Assembly (NCBI RefSeq): GCF_023101665.1
Contig: NZ_CP082162.1
Coordinates: 124,001 to 188,000 of the forward strand
Source of the DNA: Bradyrhizobium sp. 195
GTDB taxonomy: Bacteria > Pseudomonadota > Alphaproteobacteria > Rhizobiales > Xanthobacteraceae
DNA length: 64,000 nucleotides
Reading direction: 5' to 3'
The notes beneath the pieces are model-generated. The model was not told the origin of the DNA, made no database searches, and saw only the letters and a program-made list of their open reading frames with translations. The translations under genes and the position numbers were made by a program. Below are positions 8,237 to 16,627 of the stretch, piece after piece. Position 1 is the stretch's first letter. Every line of letters starts with the position of its first letter.

Positions 8237-8662
8237 TCAATCCGAATGAATGTTCAACTTGAGACCCAGCCCGCCGCTTGCCGGGCGCCATCCGGCATAC
8301 CAAAGCACGCGCTTGCCGGAATAGGAAATGAACGGAAGCCGAGCCCAGCCGCACTTGATGATTGACCATTTCCAGCCGCATTGCGGCGGGACTGCATCAT
8401 ATAGCGTCGTCAGCATGATCGGCGCCGGCCCTGTCACCGTGTAATCGTAACCCTCAACGCCAAGCACGAAGCCCATGAAGTTGCCCATGGGATTGCGGCA
8501 GAACCAATAGAGGTTGCGGAGCCATTGTGCCTTTACGCCCGGCAAATACGGTTCGCCGTTGTTGATATCTGGCGCGGACCAACTGTCGCCATTGCGCAGA
8601 AACCAGAGGAATCCCTTCGGCCAAGGCGTGGCCGTAACGAATGCGGTTTCCGTCGTGCTCAC
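8237..8662 (-). CDS. Phage-associated protein, DUF7338-like
   Basis: This 141-residue protein has NPMGNFMGFVLGVEGYDYTV, PPQCGWKWSIIKCGWARLPF and YSGKRVLWYAGWRPASGG, a tryptophan-rich pattern seen in small proteins beside phage tail genes. It overlaps by four bases the tail-collar fragment upstream on the same strand, as in a phage operon. Its role in the virion is not known. It appears intact although its neighbour is not. Confidence 0.55.
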   Translation of the reverse strand: MSTTETAFVTATPWPKGFLWFLRNGDSWSAPDINNGEPYLPGVKAQWLRNLYWFCRNPMGNFMGFVLGVEGYDYTVTGPAPIMLTTLYDAVPPQCGWKWSIIKCGWARLPFISYSGKRVLWYAGWRPASGGLGLKLNIHSD

Positions 8663-8990
8663 AAAACCCTCATGATCTTGTTAAGCGCAATCGTCGGCTG
8701 CATGTTCGTGAACGCCGTACTTGTGCCGCCCTGCGCCGTTCCTGTGAACGTAGAGGTGCCCTGTGATGCGGAGATGCTGGCACCGCCCGAGCTGGGGATA
8801 CCAAACGCGCCGCCGCCTGTCGTGGTGGATGAGTTTTGGCTGTTGGCATTATGCGAAATGGAAATCGAGCCGTTCGTGATCGTACCGGCCGGCGTGTATG
8901 GAGGCAGGTTGGCAGTCACCAACCCGCTGGACTGTCCGCCGCCCGTGGCGCCCAGCCTCGCGCCAGACGGCGCCATGGCGGCCGAGATCG
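8659..8990 (-). pseudogene. Phage tail-collar/tail-fibre C-terminal fragment
   Basis: The frame reads SSGLVTANLPPYTPAGTITN, then a Ser/Gly/Thr-rich stretch, and ends FTNMQPTIALNKIMRV, the usual end of tail-collar proteins. Only about 100 residues remain; the collar domain upstream is missing. The fragment is joined at about 8990 to the head of an unrelated gene, so it is a deletion remnant of a prophage. Confidence 0.6.
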
Positions 8991-9082
8991 TCCTTCACCA
9001 GGTAGACCGTCTCTTCGTCGCCGCCCGGCACGATCGAGGGCGTCCAGCCCCTACCCATGACGCAACTCCGCAACGCGAACAT
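8991..9082 (-). pseudogene. Head of a small hypothetical gene, truncated
   Basis: The frame reads MGRGWTPSIVPGGDEETVYL and VKDDLGRHGAVWRE, the well-formed N-terminus of a small protein I associate with Bradyrhizobium, and then loses sense where phage tail sequence begins. The full protein would be around 100 residues. The join marks a recombination breakpoint. Confidence 0.45.
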
Positions 9083-9225
9083 AACCGGGATTCAAGCCTG
9101 GTTTCTGGCAATGGTTCCGATTGCCTACCAGAGGCCACAATTTCAACCTTTGAGTTGACGGCCGGTCGCGTGAAATCACGGGACGCTAGCGGCATTGTAT
9201 TTTCGCGTTTCGGAGGGGAAGCCCG

Positions 9226-9306
9226 ATGCGCCTGGTGTTGCCATATCTCGGAATTGGTCTGTGCGCGGCGCTTGCGGCGTGGATGTCGGTGATGCTGCTT
9301 CACTGA
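9226..9306 (+). CDS. Single-pass membrane microprotein (26 aa)
   Basis: A GGAGGGG ribosome site precedes an ATG opening MRLVLPYLGIGLCAALAAWM and ending SVMLLH. Nearly the whole chain is one hydrophobic helix. The stop overlaps the end of the convergent gene at 9300. Too short for certainty, but the ribosome site is strong. Confidence 0.4.
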   Translation: MRLVLPYLGIGLCAALAAWMSVMLLH

Positions 9307-9566
9307 GGGGGCAGCAGATCTTCGCTCGGTGCCAGCAGCTTCACGTAGGTTCCACTCTCGTGAAGCATCAGCCAGCCCTGCTCGACCGCATAGCGCAGTC
9401 CGGCTCCGAACTCCGCGCCGCTGGCCTTCAGCGTGAACAGGAAGGGCGCGTTGATCTTCTCGATGTGGACGCGGCCGTCGAGCGGCTCGACGCCGGCGGC
9501 GAGTTCGACCAGCTTGCGCGCGGCGGCCTCCGGATTGGCGTAGGGACGGGGCTCGGCGTGCTTCAT
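9300..9566 (-). CDS. Small hypothetical protein (88 aa)
   Basis: Starts MKHAEPRPYANPEAAARKLV and includes GRVHIEKINAPFLFTLKASG and GLRYAVEQGWLMLHESGTYV. It looks like a small winged-helix or wHTH-like fold, but this is only an impression. The start lies four bases past the stop of the upstream gene 9571-9987, so the two are probably translated together. Function unknown. Confidence 0.6.
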   Translation of the reverse strand: MKHAEPRPYANPEAAARKLVELAAGVEPLDGRVHIEKINAPFLFTLKASGAEFGAGLRYAVEQGWLMLHESGTYVKLLAPSEDLLPPQ

Positions 9567-9570
9567 GCAC

Positions 9571-9987
9571 CTATCCCCGGTGGGCGGCCTGGATGTGGGC
9601 TTCAATGTGGTCGATGGTGATCGTCTCGCCGCAGAAGCAGCGCGAACGGCCGTCCTGGTTCTGCGTGGGCATGCGGCAGTCCGTGTCCCACATGCGACGT
9701 TTCCAGGCTTGGAAGTCGCGGTCTTGGCGCCAGCTCTCGAACTGATCCTCGGTCAAGGTCGGCGCGAGCTTCGACCAGGCGGCCTCGAACTGCTCGCGGG
9801 CTTCCTCGAAGGACGAGGCACTACCGGTGAGTTGGCTCCGCATGCCTGGATGGAAGCCGAGAATCCATCCCCACTGATCGGTATGACCAGGCACTCCCGA
9901 TCGCCGGCCAATCTGCCCGATGCGTACGTCGCCGAAATAGATCTGCCAACCGTTGTGATTGTCCGATCTGCGGGTGAGGGCAATCAT
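9571..9987 (-). CDS. Hypothetical protein with C-terminal zinc knuckle
   Basis: This 138-residue protein starts MIALTRRSDNHNGWQIYFGD, then GHTDQWGWILGFHPG, a helical middle, and ends with RCFCGETITIDHIEAHIQAA plus a final His, a Cys-x-Cys...His-x3-His pattern resembling a zinc finger. It forms a pair with the next gene downstream. Function unknown. Confidence 0.6.
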   Translation of the reverse strand: MIALTRRSDNHNGWQIYFGDVRIGQIGRRSGVPGHTDQWGWILGFHPGMRSQLTGSASSFEEAREQFEAAWSKLAPTLTEDQFESWRQDRDFQAWKRRMWDTDCRMPTQNQDGRSRCFCGETITIDHIEAHIQAAHRG

Positions 9988-10093
9988 GGCTTAATTCTAT
10001 CGAGCCTGCTGCAGGTGACCCACCAAAATAGACGTTCCAAAAAGCGAATCCACTGTTCATGGACAGGTGGTGGCCCACCGGCCGACGAGTTGA

Positions 10094-11113
10094 TTACCCT
10101 ATTGAGATGCAGGGGTACGACGGCCCCCCTTGCAGCTGAATCTCAAGAAACCTTCCGGTGATGTCCTTCCGGATCTGTGCCGAGGAATGTCTAGGCAGGC
10201 TCAGATTTCCTGCACTGTGAATCACGAGGCCAGCGACAATCCGTTTGAGAAGAACGGTGATGTTCACTCTTCTAGCGTAGCGTCGCTCTTGATCGGAAGA
10301 GAGGCCTTTGATTTCTTGGACAAGATCGAGCAGCCCTGCTTTTAGCTCGTCGCCAGCTTGGCCGAGCAATGCTGGGTGAGCCAGAAAAGCAAGAACGGTG
10401 ATCTCAAAGTCTTTGTATGTCCAGGCGGAGCGGCTACAGGCGCCATCACTCAAGACCTGCTCGCATACGAGGACCTGCACATTCGAAATCCGATGGAAGA
10501 TGACTTTGCTGCCGCAATAGGCACACAAGCATAGGTCACCGAAAATGTTAGCGAGATCATTTCCCTTGCGCCCACGATGCGCCAGATTCTGTTGGCGTGC
10601 CGCCTGCGCAGCATCAAAAGTGGTTTTGTCTATGACTGCAGGGTAATAGCCGGAAATGGGATGGCCGCTCGGGATACCTCTCTTATGACCCCCGGCGAAG
10701 GACTTCGGCTGGTACTCACCGTAGGTCGCCCGGTTCCTGAGCATGGAGTCTATGGTGGCGTTGTCCCAGTTAAGCGATTGGGTGAAGGTCGGCACCTTTA
10801 GTTCGTCGAGATAATTCGCGATGGCGTAGCTGCCCATCCCGCCGATTGCGAGTTGGAAAATCTTTCGCACGGTTTCGGCCCGGTTCGGCAGGAACACGAA
10901 GGACAACCGGTCTTGAGTGAGGCCAAGCCAACTTGGCGCCGCTGAGATCTTTTTGCTGCTCTCTTTAGACATAGTGATCCTGGTCCGAATGGCTGGCTGC
11001 GATGTCGAAGCGGACATTCGATTCGTCCCCCAGAGCAAATCGATTCCCGCCTTCAGGTGCACTAGACGTGGATGTTCCCGCGTTGGGGATCCATTCGTCG
11101 GCGAGGCACTCAC
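10094..11113 (-). pseudogene. Serine recombinase lacking its catalytic domain
   Basis: From about residue 60 the frame carries the recombinase domain of large serine recombinases (SWLGLTQDRLSFVFLPNRAE, GMGSYAIANYLDELKVPT), then a zinc ribbon (CLCAYCGSKVIF, with two more cysteines at VLVCEQ and GACSRS) and a helical tail. The N-terminal resolvase domain with the active serine is missing; the first 55 residues are unrelated. It is thus a remnant of a phage or integrative element and should not recombine DNA. Confidence 0.7.
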
Positions 11114-11455
11114 GCCCCTGTGAGCGCCGGAACTTTCATACCTAACAATAGCTTAGGCAAGAATTCCCCTCAAGAAACTGCGTGATTTTTGTGCAACACC
11201 TGTCCGAAAACAAGCTTCATAGGCCCGTTTCGGAGCGTTCTCTTGTTGTGTGTGCATGGGGCATCGATCATGGTGACTGCGCGACGGAGGGGGGCATCCC
11301 GAGGTCGTCCCGTTTAGGTCATTTCGCTTAAGTCCCTCGCGTTCATGCGGGTGTGTCCGAAGACGCGAAGGGGACCAAAGCGGTGATTTAGAGGGGGTTG
11401 GGGAATTGGCCGTCCGGTCAGTGACCTTCCCTGAAGAGCAACTTGGAGGTTTAAC
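11114..11455. other. Porin upstream region
   Basis: No gene. This 340-base leader must hold the porin promoter; no -35/-10 pair stands out by eye. The ribosome site GGAGG (11445-11449) is seven bases before the porin ATG. Confidence 0.45.
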
Positions 11456-13027
11456 ATGAAGTTGGTTAAGAGCCTTTTGCTCGGCTCAGCGGCGGGTCTG
11501 ATCGCCGTGGGCGGAGCGCAGGCAGCCGATCTCCCCGTGAAGGCCAAAGCGGTCGAATACGTGAAGATCTGCTCGCTCTACGGAGCCGGGTTCTACTACA
11601 TCCCGGGCACCGACACCTGCATCAAGCTGGGTGGTTATCTGCGCGCTGAAGTCGCGCTGAACACCAACTCGGTCTTCAGCGGCCAGCAGACCGGTAACAA
11701 CGGTGCGCGCAACCGCCTGACGAACTACTACACCATGCGCGCTCGTGAAGATCTCAACATCGACACGCGCACCGCGACCGAGTACGGCGTCGTCCGTACC
11801 TTCTTCGACGGCGTGTTCTCCTGGACCACCGGCAACTACTCCGGCACCGGCAGCGCAACCGGCGCGACCGCCTACAGCAGCACGCTGGCGCTCAACACCT
11901 CCGGCGCCACCCCGGCGCTCGTTGGTTCGGCGGTCAACGGCACTGACGGCGCGACCTCGGGCGGTTCGCTCGGCGTGTACTACGCCTTCATCCAGTTCGC
12001 TGGCTTCACCATGGGTAAGGCCGTGTCGCAGTTCGACGCGCCCTGGACCAACTATCCCGGCAACAACTTCGACAGCCTCGTCGGCGGTTCCGGCACGGTC
12101 ACTGGTGTCAACCAGTTCACCTACACTGCTGACTTCGGTCAGGGCGTGACGGCGTCGTTCTCGGCTGAAGACGCGACGGCCTACTACCAGGCCGGCAACG
12201 TCAACATGACCGGCGCTTCGGTGGCTGGCATCGCTGGCGGTGCGTATGGCTCCAACGCCATCGGCGGCTCGCGTTCGCCGAACCTCGTCGGTATGGTCCG
12301 TGTCGACCAGGCCTGGGGTCTGTTCCAGGCGTCGGTCGCTGCTCACGACAACCACGTTGCCTACTACGGCGCCACCGAGCCGACTGGCCACCCCGACGAC
12401 AAGTGGGGTTGGGCTGTTCAGCTCGCTCTGTCGATCAAGAACATCCCGACTGGTGCGGGTGACGTGATCAACATCCAGGGCGTCTACACCGACGGCGCGT
12501 CCCGCTACAACTTCCAGAACCTGGCGGGCGGCAGCTACTCGATGTTCGGCAGCTCGGGCGTTGCCTACCAGAGCGTCGGCTTCGCCTTTGCTCCGGACAC
12601 CGTGTTCGTGACCGGCTCCTCGCAGGAGACTGTGAAGACCTGGGGCTTCCGTGGTGCGTACACCCACAACTGGGATCCCTACTGGAACACCGCGATCTAC
12701 GGTGCCTACGCTCAGGCGCAGTTCGGCTCGCTGGCTAAGACCACGATCTGCGGTCCGACCGGTGTTGGTGGTGTGTTCGGCGGTCTCGCCGGTGTGACGG
12801 GTTGTAATCCTGACTTTGCCATCGGCCAGGTCGGTATCATCACCCGCTGGACTCCGGTCAAGAACCTCACGTTCTCGGCTGACCTGAACTGGACCCACCT
12901 CGACCAGAAGTACTCCGGTACTTTTGCTTACCCGGGTTCGGGCACGACGGCCAAGCCGGCCGCTGTGTACGAGCTGAAGGATCAGGACACCATCACCCTG
13001 CTCCTCCGCGCTCAGCGCAACTGGTAA
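11456..13027 (+). CDS. Outer-membrane porin (Omp2b/Porin_2 type)
   Basis: This 523-residue protein is a general diffusion porin of the outer membrane. A signal peptide, MKLVKSLLLGSAAGLIAVGG then AQA, is followed by mature ADLPVKAKAVEYVKICSLYG, the usual start of alphaproteobacterial porins, with GFYYIPGTDTCIKLGGYLRA next. The rest is glycine- and aromatic-rich beta-barrel sequence ending in LLLRAQRNW, whose C-terminal aromatic residue is typical for barrel assembly. The GGAGG site and signal peptide fix the start. Codon use is strongly G/C-ending, as in highly expressed genes. A strong hairpin follows at 13085. Confidence 0.95.
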   Translation: MKLVKSLLLGSAAGLIAVGGAQAADLPVKAKAVEYVKICSLYGAGFYYIPGTDTCIKLGGYLRAEVALNTNSVFSGQQTGNNGARNRLTNYYTMRAREDLNIDTRTATEYGVVRTFFDGVFSWTTGNYSGTGSATGATAYSSTLALNTSGATPALVGSAVNGTDGATSGGSLGVYYAFIQFAGFTMGKAVSQFDAPWTNYPGNNFDSLVGGSGTVTGVNQFTYTADFGQGVTASFSAEDATAYYQAGNVNMTGASVAGIAGGAYGSNAIGGSRSPNLVGMVRVDQAWGLFQASVAAHDNHVAYYGATEPTGHPDDKWGWAVQLALSIKNIPTGAGDVINIQGVYTDGASRYNFQNLAGGSYSMFGSSGVAYQSVGFAFAPDTVFVTGSSQETVKTWGFRGAYTHNWDPYWNTAIYGAYAQAQFGSLAKTTICGPTGVGGVFGGLAGVTGCNPDFAIGQVGIITRWTPVKNLTFSADLNWTHLDQKYSGTFAYPGSGTTAKPAAVYELKDQDTITLLLRAQRNW

Positions 13028-13084
13028 GTTCGGTCTAACGACTGCGCATTGGAGCTCTTGGTGGGAAGCCGCCGAGAGCTCCTC

Positions 13085-13116
13085 AGAGCCCTCGGCGGGA
13101 GACTGCCGAGGGCTCT
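13085..13116 (+). terminator. Hairpin downstream of the porin gene
   Basis: Perfect 12-base stem AGAGCCCTCGGC / GCCGAGGGCTCT with an 8-base loop, 58 bases past the porin stop. There is no T run, so it may stabilise the mRNA end and need not stop polymerase unaided. It also lies just past the end of the convergent marR gene. Confidence 0.6.
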
Positions 13117-13140
13117 GGCGTCTTGGCTAGATTCCGAAGA

Positions 13141-13620
13141 TCACAAGATTTCGATTGCCAACAGTCGGGCGGCCAGTCGAACATTCTTGGCGATTGCCAA
13201 AAGCGCAGTGTTCAACTCAGCCAGCCTTCCTTCACCAAGCTCGGCGAACATCGTTGAGCTCAGGCTTGCCTTCTTTTTGGATAGCTTAGCGATTGCAGTC
13301 ATCGCTTGCTCAGTTAATGACATCGGCACGAAGCGGGCATCATCCGAGCGCGTTCGGCGCACAAGAAGGCCTGCCTTTTCCAGGCTCTTGGTTTGATTTG
13401 CTACATACGCCGGGTGGACACGTAGCTTGCTGGCAATGTCAATTCCCGCGACTCCAAGTCCTTCATCCAAGTCCGCAATCGCCATCAGCATGAGCCACTG
13501 AGGCTCGCTGATACCGAGCAGTCGAGCCCAGACATTGTGAATGTCCTCTAGTTGGGAGTGGATTTCGATAATATTCCAAACGAAATCCGTCATAGCTCTG
13601 TCGAGTTTCGTCTCACCCAT
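13141..13620 (-). CDS. MarR-family transcriptional regulator
   Basis: This 159-residue protein has the MarR winged-helix layout: an N-terminal dimer helix, ISEPQWLMLMAIADLDEGLG, recognition region IASKLRVHPAYVANQTKSLE, and a wing LVRRTRSDDARFVPMSLTEQ. The Asp-Asp-Ala-Arg turn is characteristic. I set the start at MGETKLDRAM; the longer frame adds an arginine-rich stretch that is not MarR-like. It is convergent with the porin gene, with no obvious target next to it. The ligand is unknown. Confidence 0.85.
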   Translation of the reverse strand: MGETKLDRAMTDFVWNIIEIHSQLEDIHNVWARLLGISEPQWLMLMAIADLDEGLGVAGIDIASKLRVHPAYVANQTKSLEKAGLLVRRTRSDDARFVPMSLTEQAMTAIAKLSKKKASLSSTMFAELGEGRLAELNTALLAIAKNVRLAARLLAIEIL

Positions 13621-14171
13621 GAAAGTCCTGCTTCGCTTGCGCCCAATACTCCTACGTAATAATCGCCGCCTGCGATTTGATGGCTGCGGCAATCAATACG
13701 GGCTGTAGGGCGGCGGCATAACGAGTGCACGGCCTAGTTTTCCGACTCTGCTTCTCGCGCGAAGCTCAATCTATCGATGCCAGTCCGCAAACAGAAGAGT
13801 GCGGCACCCATAATCACCAATGCGCTCCGCAGTCGTCGACCGGGATCCGGGCGCTCGCGCGAGGACGAGTACCCGTAAATTTCCAGGTAAGGTCGCCGTA
13901 GTGGGTGGCCTCTTTTCACGGAATCTTAGGAGCCAGTGGCAAGCCTCTGGCTTGGTGCTGTGCTCCGGCCCCATGTCCCCCCCTGCGGGTCGGAGTAAGT
14001 CCCAACGGCCCCAGTCACCGCCAAATGGCTGGGGCCGTTTCTTTGGTCCGCCGCCGCGTGAAGCCGCTCTCCGCCAGAGCCCTAACTTTCTTAAAGTGCA
14101 AGACCCGCCTCAGTTCTCGTAGTCCCAGACCGCGCGCCGGAACATTCACGAGTGCGCGCGCTTGGGAGACC
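13621..14171. other. Mostly non-coding, holds one hairpin
   Basis: I see no convincing gene. A 61-codon minus-strand frame (13734-13919) has one hydrophobic stretch but no ribosome site. The CGGCCCCAG hairpin lies at 14004-14039. Confidence 0.35.
14004..14039 (+). terminator. CGGCCCCAG hairpin with T tract
   Basis: Perfect 11-base stem AACGGCCCCAG / CTGGGGCCGTT with a 14-base loop, followed by TCTTT. It looks like a Rho-independent terminator for plus-strand transcription, yet no plus-strand gene precedes it closely. The core matches the hairpin at 5660-5693. Confidence 0.55.
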
Positions 14172-14393
14172 ATGACCAGCTCCATCATCCTCATTCCCGG
14201 CATGCTGAAGCCGCTGCGGCTCGCCCGCGTCTACGGGTTTCTGGTCGAGCGCGGAGACGGCATGTATCACCCGGGGGGCAGCCAACCGGCATGTTCGTTA
14301 GGATTGGCGCAGAAGATGGTTGAAGGTGGCTGGCTGGTGAAGCAGGGGCAGCGCTATGAGCCCACCGAGCAGGGACTAAGGGCGGCAGAATGA
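14172..14393 (+). CDS. Small hypothetical protein (73 aa)
   Basis: Starts MTSSIILIPGMLKPLRLARV and includes VYGFLVERGDGMYHPGG, GLAQKMVEGGWLVKQGQRYE and PTEQGLRAAE. The second half resembles a small winged helix with a wing between two strands, so nucleic-acid binding is possible. The frame extends upstream to 13905 but that part is not protein-like. Function unknown. Confidence 0.5.
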   Translation: MTSSIILIPGMLKPLRLARVYGFLVERGDGMYHPGGSQPACSLGLAQKMVEGGWLVKQGQRYEPTEQGLRAAE

Positions 14394-14542
14394 TCTGACG
14401 GGTGCGGCCCTCGGGATATCACCTGTGTGCTCGCGCGTCTTGGATCCGCAACGTTCTCGGTGAGGTTGAACCTTTTGATAACGGCCAAGACCCATGTCTA
14501 GGATCATAATCGCGGCGTTCATTTTACCTTGCCGGAGGTCAA

Positions 14543-14740
14543 ATGAGTTCGCATCAGCAGCATTGCGCCCTGCCAACCCACACTCTCCTAGAACTGCTGG
14601 ACAGAGACGTAACCAGTCTCAAGCAGCAGCGGCGCCGCCTAGAGAGATTGCGCGACCGGGTGAGGCGAGCACAGGTTCTCGCACCGACTTTGGGCGTCAA
14701 AGAGGTGCAAGGAACGTCAGGGCAGCCCGGGCCCAGATAG
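14543..14740 (+). CDS. Small helical protein (65 aa)
   Basis: A GGAGG site precedes MSSHQQHCALPTHTLLELLD; residues 15-45 form a basic helix (LKQQRRRLERLRDRVRRAQV). Soluble, of unknown function. The gene at 14757 follows on the same strand after 16 bases. Confidence 0.45.
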   Translation: MSSHQQHCALPTHTLLELLDRDVTSLKQQRRRLERLRDRVRRAQVLAPTLGVKEVQGTSGQPGPR

Positions 14741-14756
14741 CCTCTGAGGTTTCGTG

Positions 14757-14909
14757 ATGAGGAATCAAATTGAAGATCTGCAGATGCTACGCCTCATAAA
14801 GGCATTCCAGAAGATCAAGGATGAGAGTAACCGTCGCCTCGTGCTTCGCTATGTCGAAGAGCTCTCAGAGAAAGAGGCTCGAACGCACGGGAAAGAGGCG
14901 ACGAACTGA
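14757..14909 (+). CDS. Small helical protein (50 aa)
   Basis: Reads MRNQIEDLQMLRLIKAFQKI, then KDESNRRLVLRYVEELSEKE and a short basic tail. The layout, a short helix plus a charged turn and a second helix, is coherent and unlike the overlapping frames. Probably co-transcribed with 14543-14740. Function unknown. Confidence 0.5.
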   Translation: MRNQIEDLQMLRLIKAFQKIKDESNRRLVLRYVEELSEKEARTHGKEATN

Positions 14910-15099
14910 ATCGCTCCGGCGCGAGATCCCCCAATCGCGTGCGTCGATTTCTTTCTCCCATTGGTGGCAGCGCCGGCTTCGGCGGTCGCTTCTAGGATTC
15001 TTGTGGCTGCAGCGTACATCGGTGGCGAGGAGAGTTGGAGAGGCCGCCAACGCAAGCACCGCTACCCTTTCAGCTTTCCTCTGATCGTCTTCAGGCAAG

Positions 15100-15286
15100 C
15101 CAGCCTGGACAAGCTCCGAGCTGATGCAACGCAGGCGGTGTAACGCGCGATCTTGCGACGACCCAAATATGCGCGCTGTATGCGAAATTAGCCGATCACT
15201 TCACTGCATTGATCAGCGAGGTAGAGGCGGCTAAGAGCCGGTCGAACCCTGATTGTGGGAGCGACGTCGGGTGCGCGGAAATGTAA
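15100..15286 (+). pseudogene. DKLR-family small gene, frameshifted and headless
   Basis: One frame reads LDKLRADATQAV then stops; shifting one base gives VTRDLATTQICALYAKLADH and FTALISEVEAAKSRS, matching the second half of the paralogues at 1253-1486 and 5817-5999. No start codon precedes LDKLR. It is a decayed third copy. Confidence 0.5.
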
Positions 15287-15383
15287 TGGCGCTCGTTTAC
15301 ATCCGGCGCCGGGGCACGGCGGCAAGTTGTTTGAAATGCTTCCACGAGGTTCCCTTCTTGCGCACTTTCCTGCATAGTTCGGC

Positions 15384-15566
15384 ATGGCAAAAGTAAAAGT
15401 GAGCTTCAAACCACTCCGTAAGTCTGAGGACGACTGGCTGTCATCGCCGAGTACCCAGGCGCAGAACCCCGAAATCACGGGCTTTACGAGCAAAGCCGAT
15501 ATTGACGATTGGATGAATGGAGAGCGTCGGATCGCCTGGCTCCGATCACAGGGTTACGCGAAGTGA
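15384..15566 (+). CDS. Small hypothetical protein (60 aa)
   Basis: Sequence MAKVKVSFKPLRKSEDDWLS continues to GFTSKADIDDWMNGERRIAW and LRSQGYAK. It is a soluble, well-formed small protein with no recognised family and no operon partner. Confidence 0.5.
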   Translation: MAKVKVSFKPLRKSEDDWLSSPSTQAQNPEITGFTSKADIDDWMNGERRIAWLRSQGYAK

Positions 15567-15876
15567 CACAATAACTCCTTCCTCGGCTATCGCATGGCTG
15601 TGAAGCTTCTACAGGCGCTCTCGGTGAAGATCCGGCTACGACCTCTACTCCGTTTCATTCGCCGGCATTCTCGTTGTTAGTCGAGGCTGTCTCATTCGCG
15701 GTGGGACCCGATGGCCGGAAGTGGTCCGTCCCCGAAACTCAACGCTAGCGGCCCGACCTCTCGGTCTAAATGAAGGGGTCATTAGCTCGCTTTTCAAGTT
15801 GGCGGTCAGCTTATAAAATAGCAGTCACGGCTGCAGAACAATGCGCGGCCGTGATCAATGGGAGCAAGGATCATCT
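15567..15876. other. No gene seen
   Basis: No reading frame of note; probably the upstream region of the small gene at 15877. Confidence 0.35.
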
Positions 15877-16062
15877 ATGGCCAAACCGAAACGCAACGCC
15901 GAGCAGCAGATCGCTGATCAGGCCGACCTAAAGGCGCAAAACCCGAATGGGGCGCGGCAAGCGATTGCGGATAGCCAAGCAGATCCAGAGTTCCAGGAAA
16001 ACCATAGACGTCTCAGAGCGGAGCGCTTGGCGCGAGATGCCGGGCCCAAAAGCAAGAATTGA
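15877..16062 (+). CDS. Small basic protein, RAERLARD family
   Basis: This 61-residue protein starts MAKPKRNAEQQIADQADLKA after an AAGGAT ribosome site and ends ENHRRLRAERLARDAGPKSK. Its tail resembles that of the next gene (NRERLKAERLAREAA), so the two are probably tandem duplicates. Soluble, highly charged, probably largely helical. Function unknown. Confidence 0.5.
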   Translation: MAKPKRNAEQQIADQADLKAQNPNGARQAIADSQADPEFQENHRRLRAERLARDAGPKSKN

Positions 16063-16091
16063 CCCCTGAGAGAAGCATCAGATCGGATAAG

Positions 16092-16319
16092 ATGACAAAA
16101 GAATTTGGTGAATACGAGCCGCCGAAACCAATCAGTAAAGCAGAGCGTGAAGCTCGCAAGGCCTTCCGCCAAGTCGACGCGGAAAAGGCCATGTCCGAGC
16201 ACGCGCTCGCCGATAAGGCCTTTGCTCAGAATCGAGAGCGGCTGAAGGCAGAGCGGTTGGCACGGGAAGCCGCAGCGGCCCCGGTGCCAAAGAAGCAACC
16301 CAAGACGAAGAAGAAGTGA
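16092..16319 (+). CDS. Small basic protein, RAERLARD family
   Basis: This 75-residue protein begins MTKEFGEYEPPKPISKAERE, continues as a charged helix ending NRERLKAERLAREAA and closes with a lysine tail (KKQPKTKKK). It follows its paralogue by 29 bases on the same strand. I start it at the internal ATG because the preceding residues are not family-like. Function unknown. Confidence 0.5.
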   Translation: MTKEFGEYEPPKPISKAEREARKAFRQVDAEKAMSEHALADKAFAQNRERLKAERLAREAAAAPVPKKQPKTKKK

Positions 16320-16337
16320 ACCCGCACGAGTGGTGTT

Positions 16338-16575
16338 ATGTCGAGTGCGATGGAATTGATTGTAGATGGCTACGCCGGCCCGAAGACTATCAGTCCCTTG
16401 AGAACCTGAGATGCACGGCCGGCGCTCGGCGGTGAACCTCAAGGCTAGAACAGGCTTTGACTGCCGGGCATCAATTTTTCAGGTGGAGGAGGACGTCGCG
16501 GCTATGGCGAGACTTCAGACGCTTCCGGCGGGATCGGGCATAGCGTCGGCGGAGATTTCCAACCCTTTCGCCATT
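16338..16575 (+). pseudogene. Small gene broken by frameshifts
   Basis: Three frames in turn give pieces of one protein: MSSAMELIVDGYAG, then DYQSLENLRC, then AVNLKARTGFDCRASIFQVE with EDVAAMARL. Together they outline a small helical protein of about 60-70 residues that I associate with Bradyrhizobium. At least two shifts are needed to join them. Confidence 0.4.
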
Positions 16576-16627
16576 GCCCATTCCATCAATGCGGGGGAAA
16601 TATGCGGGATCATTGAGGGTGATCCCT

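Noticed and set aside
11486..12898. 470-codon minus-strand frame opposite the porin
   Set aside because: Shadow of the porin gene produced by its G/C-ending codons; no ribosome site or family pattern.
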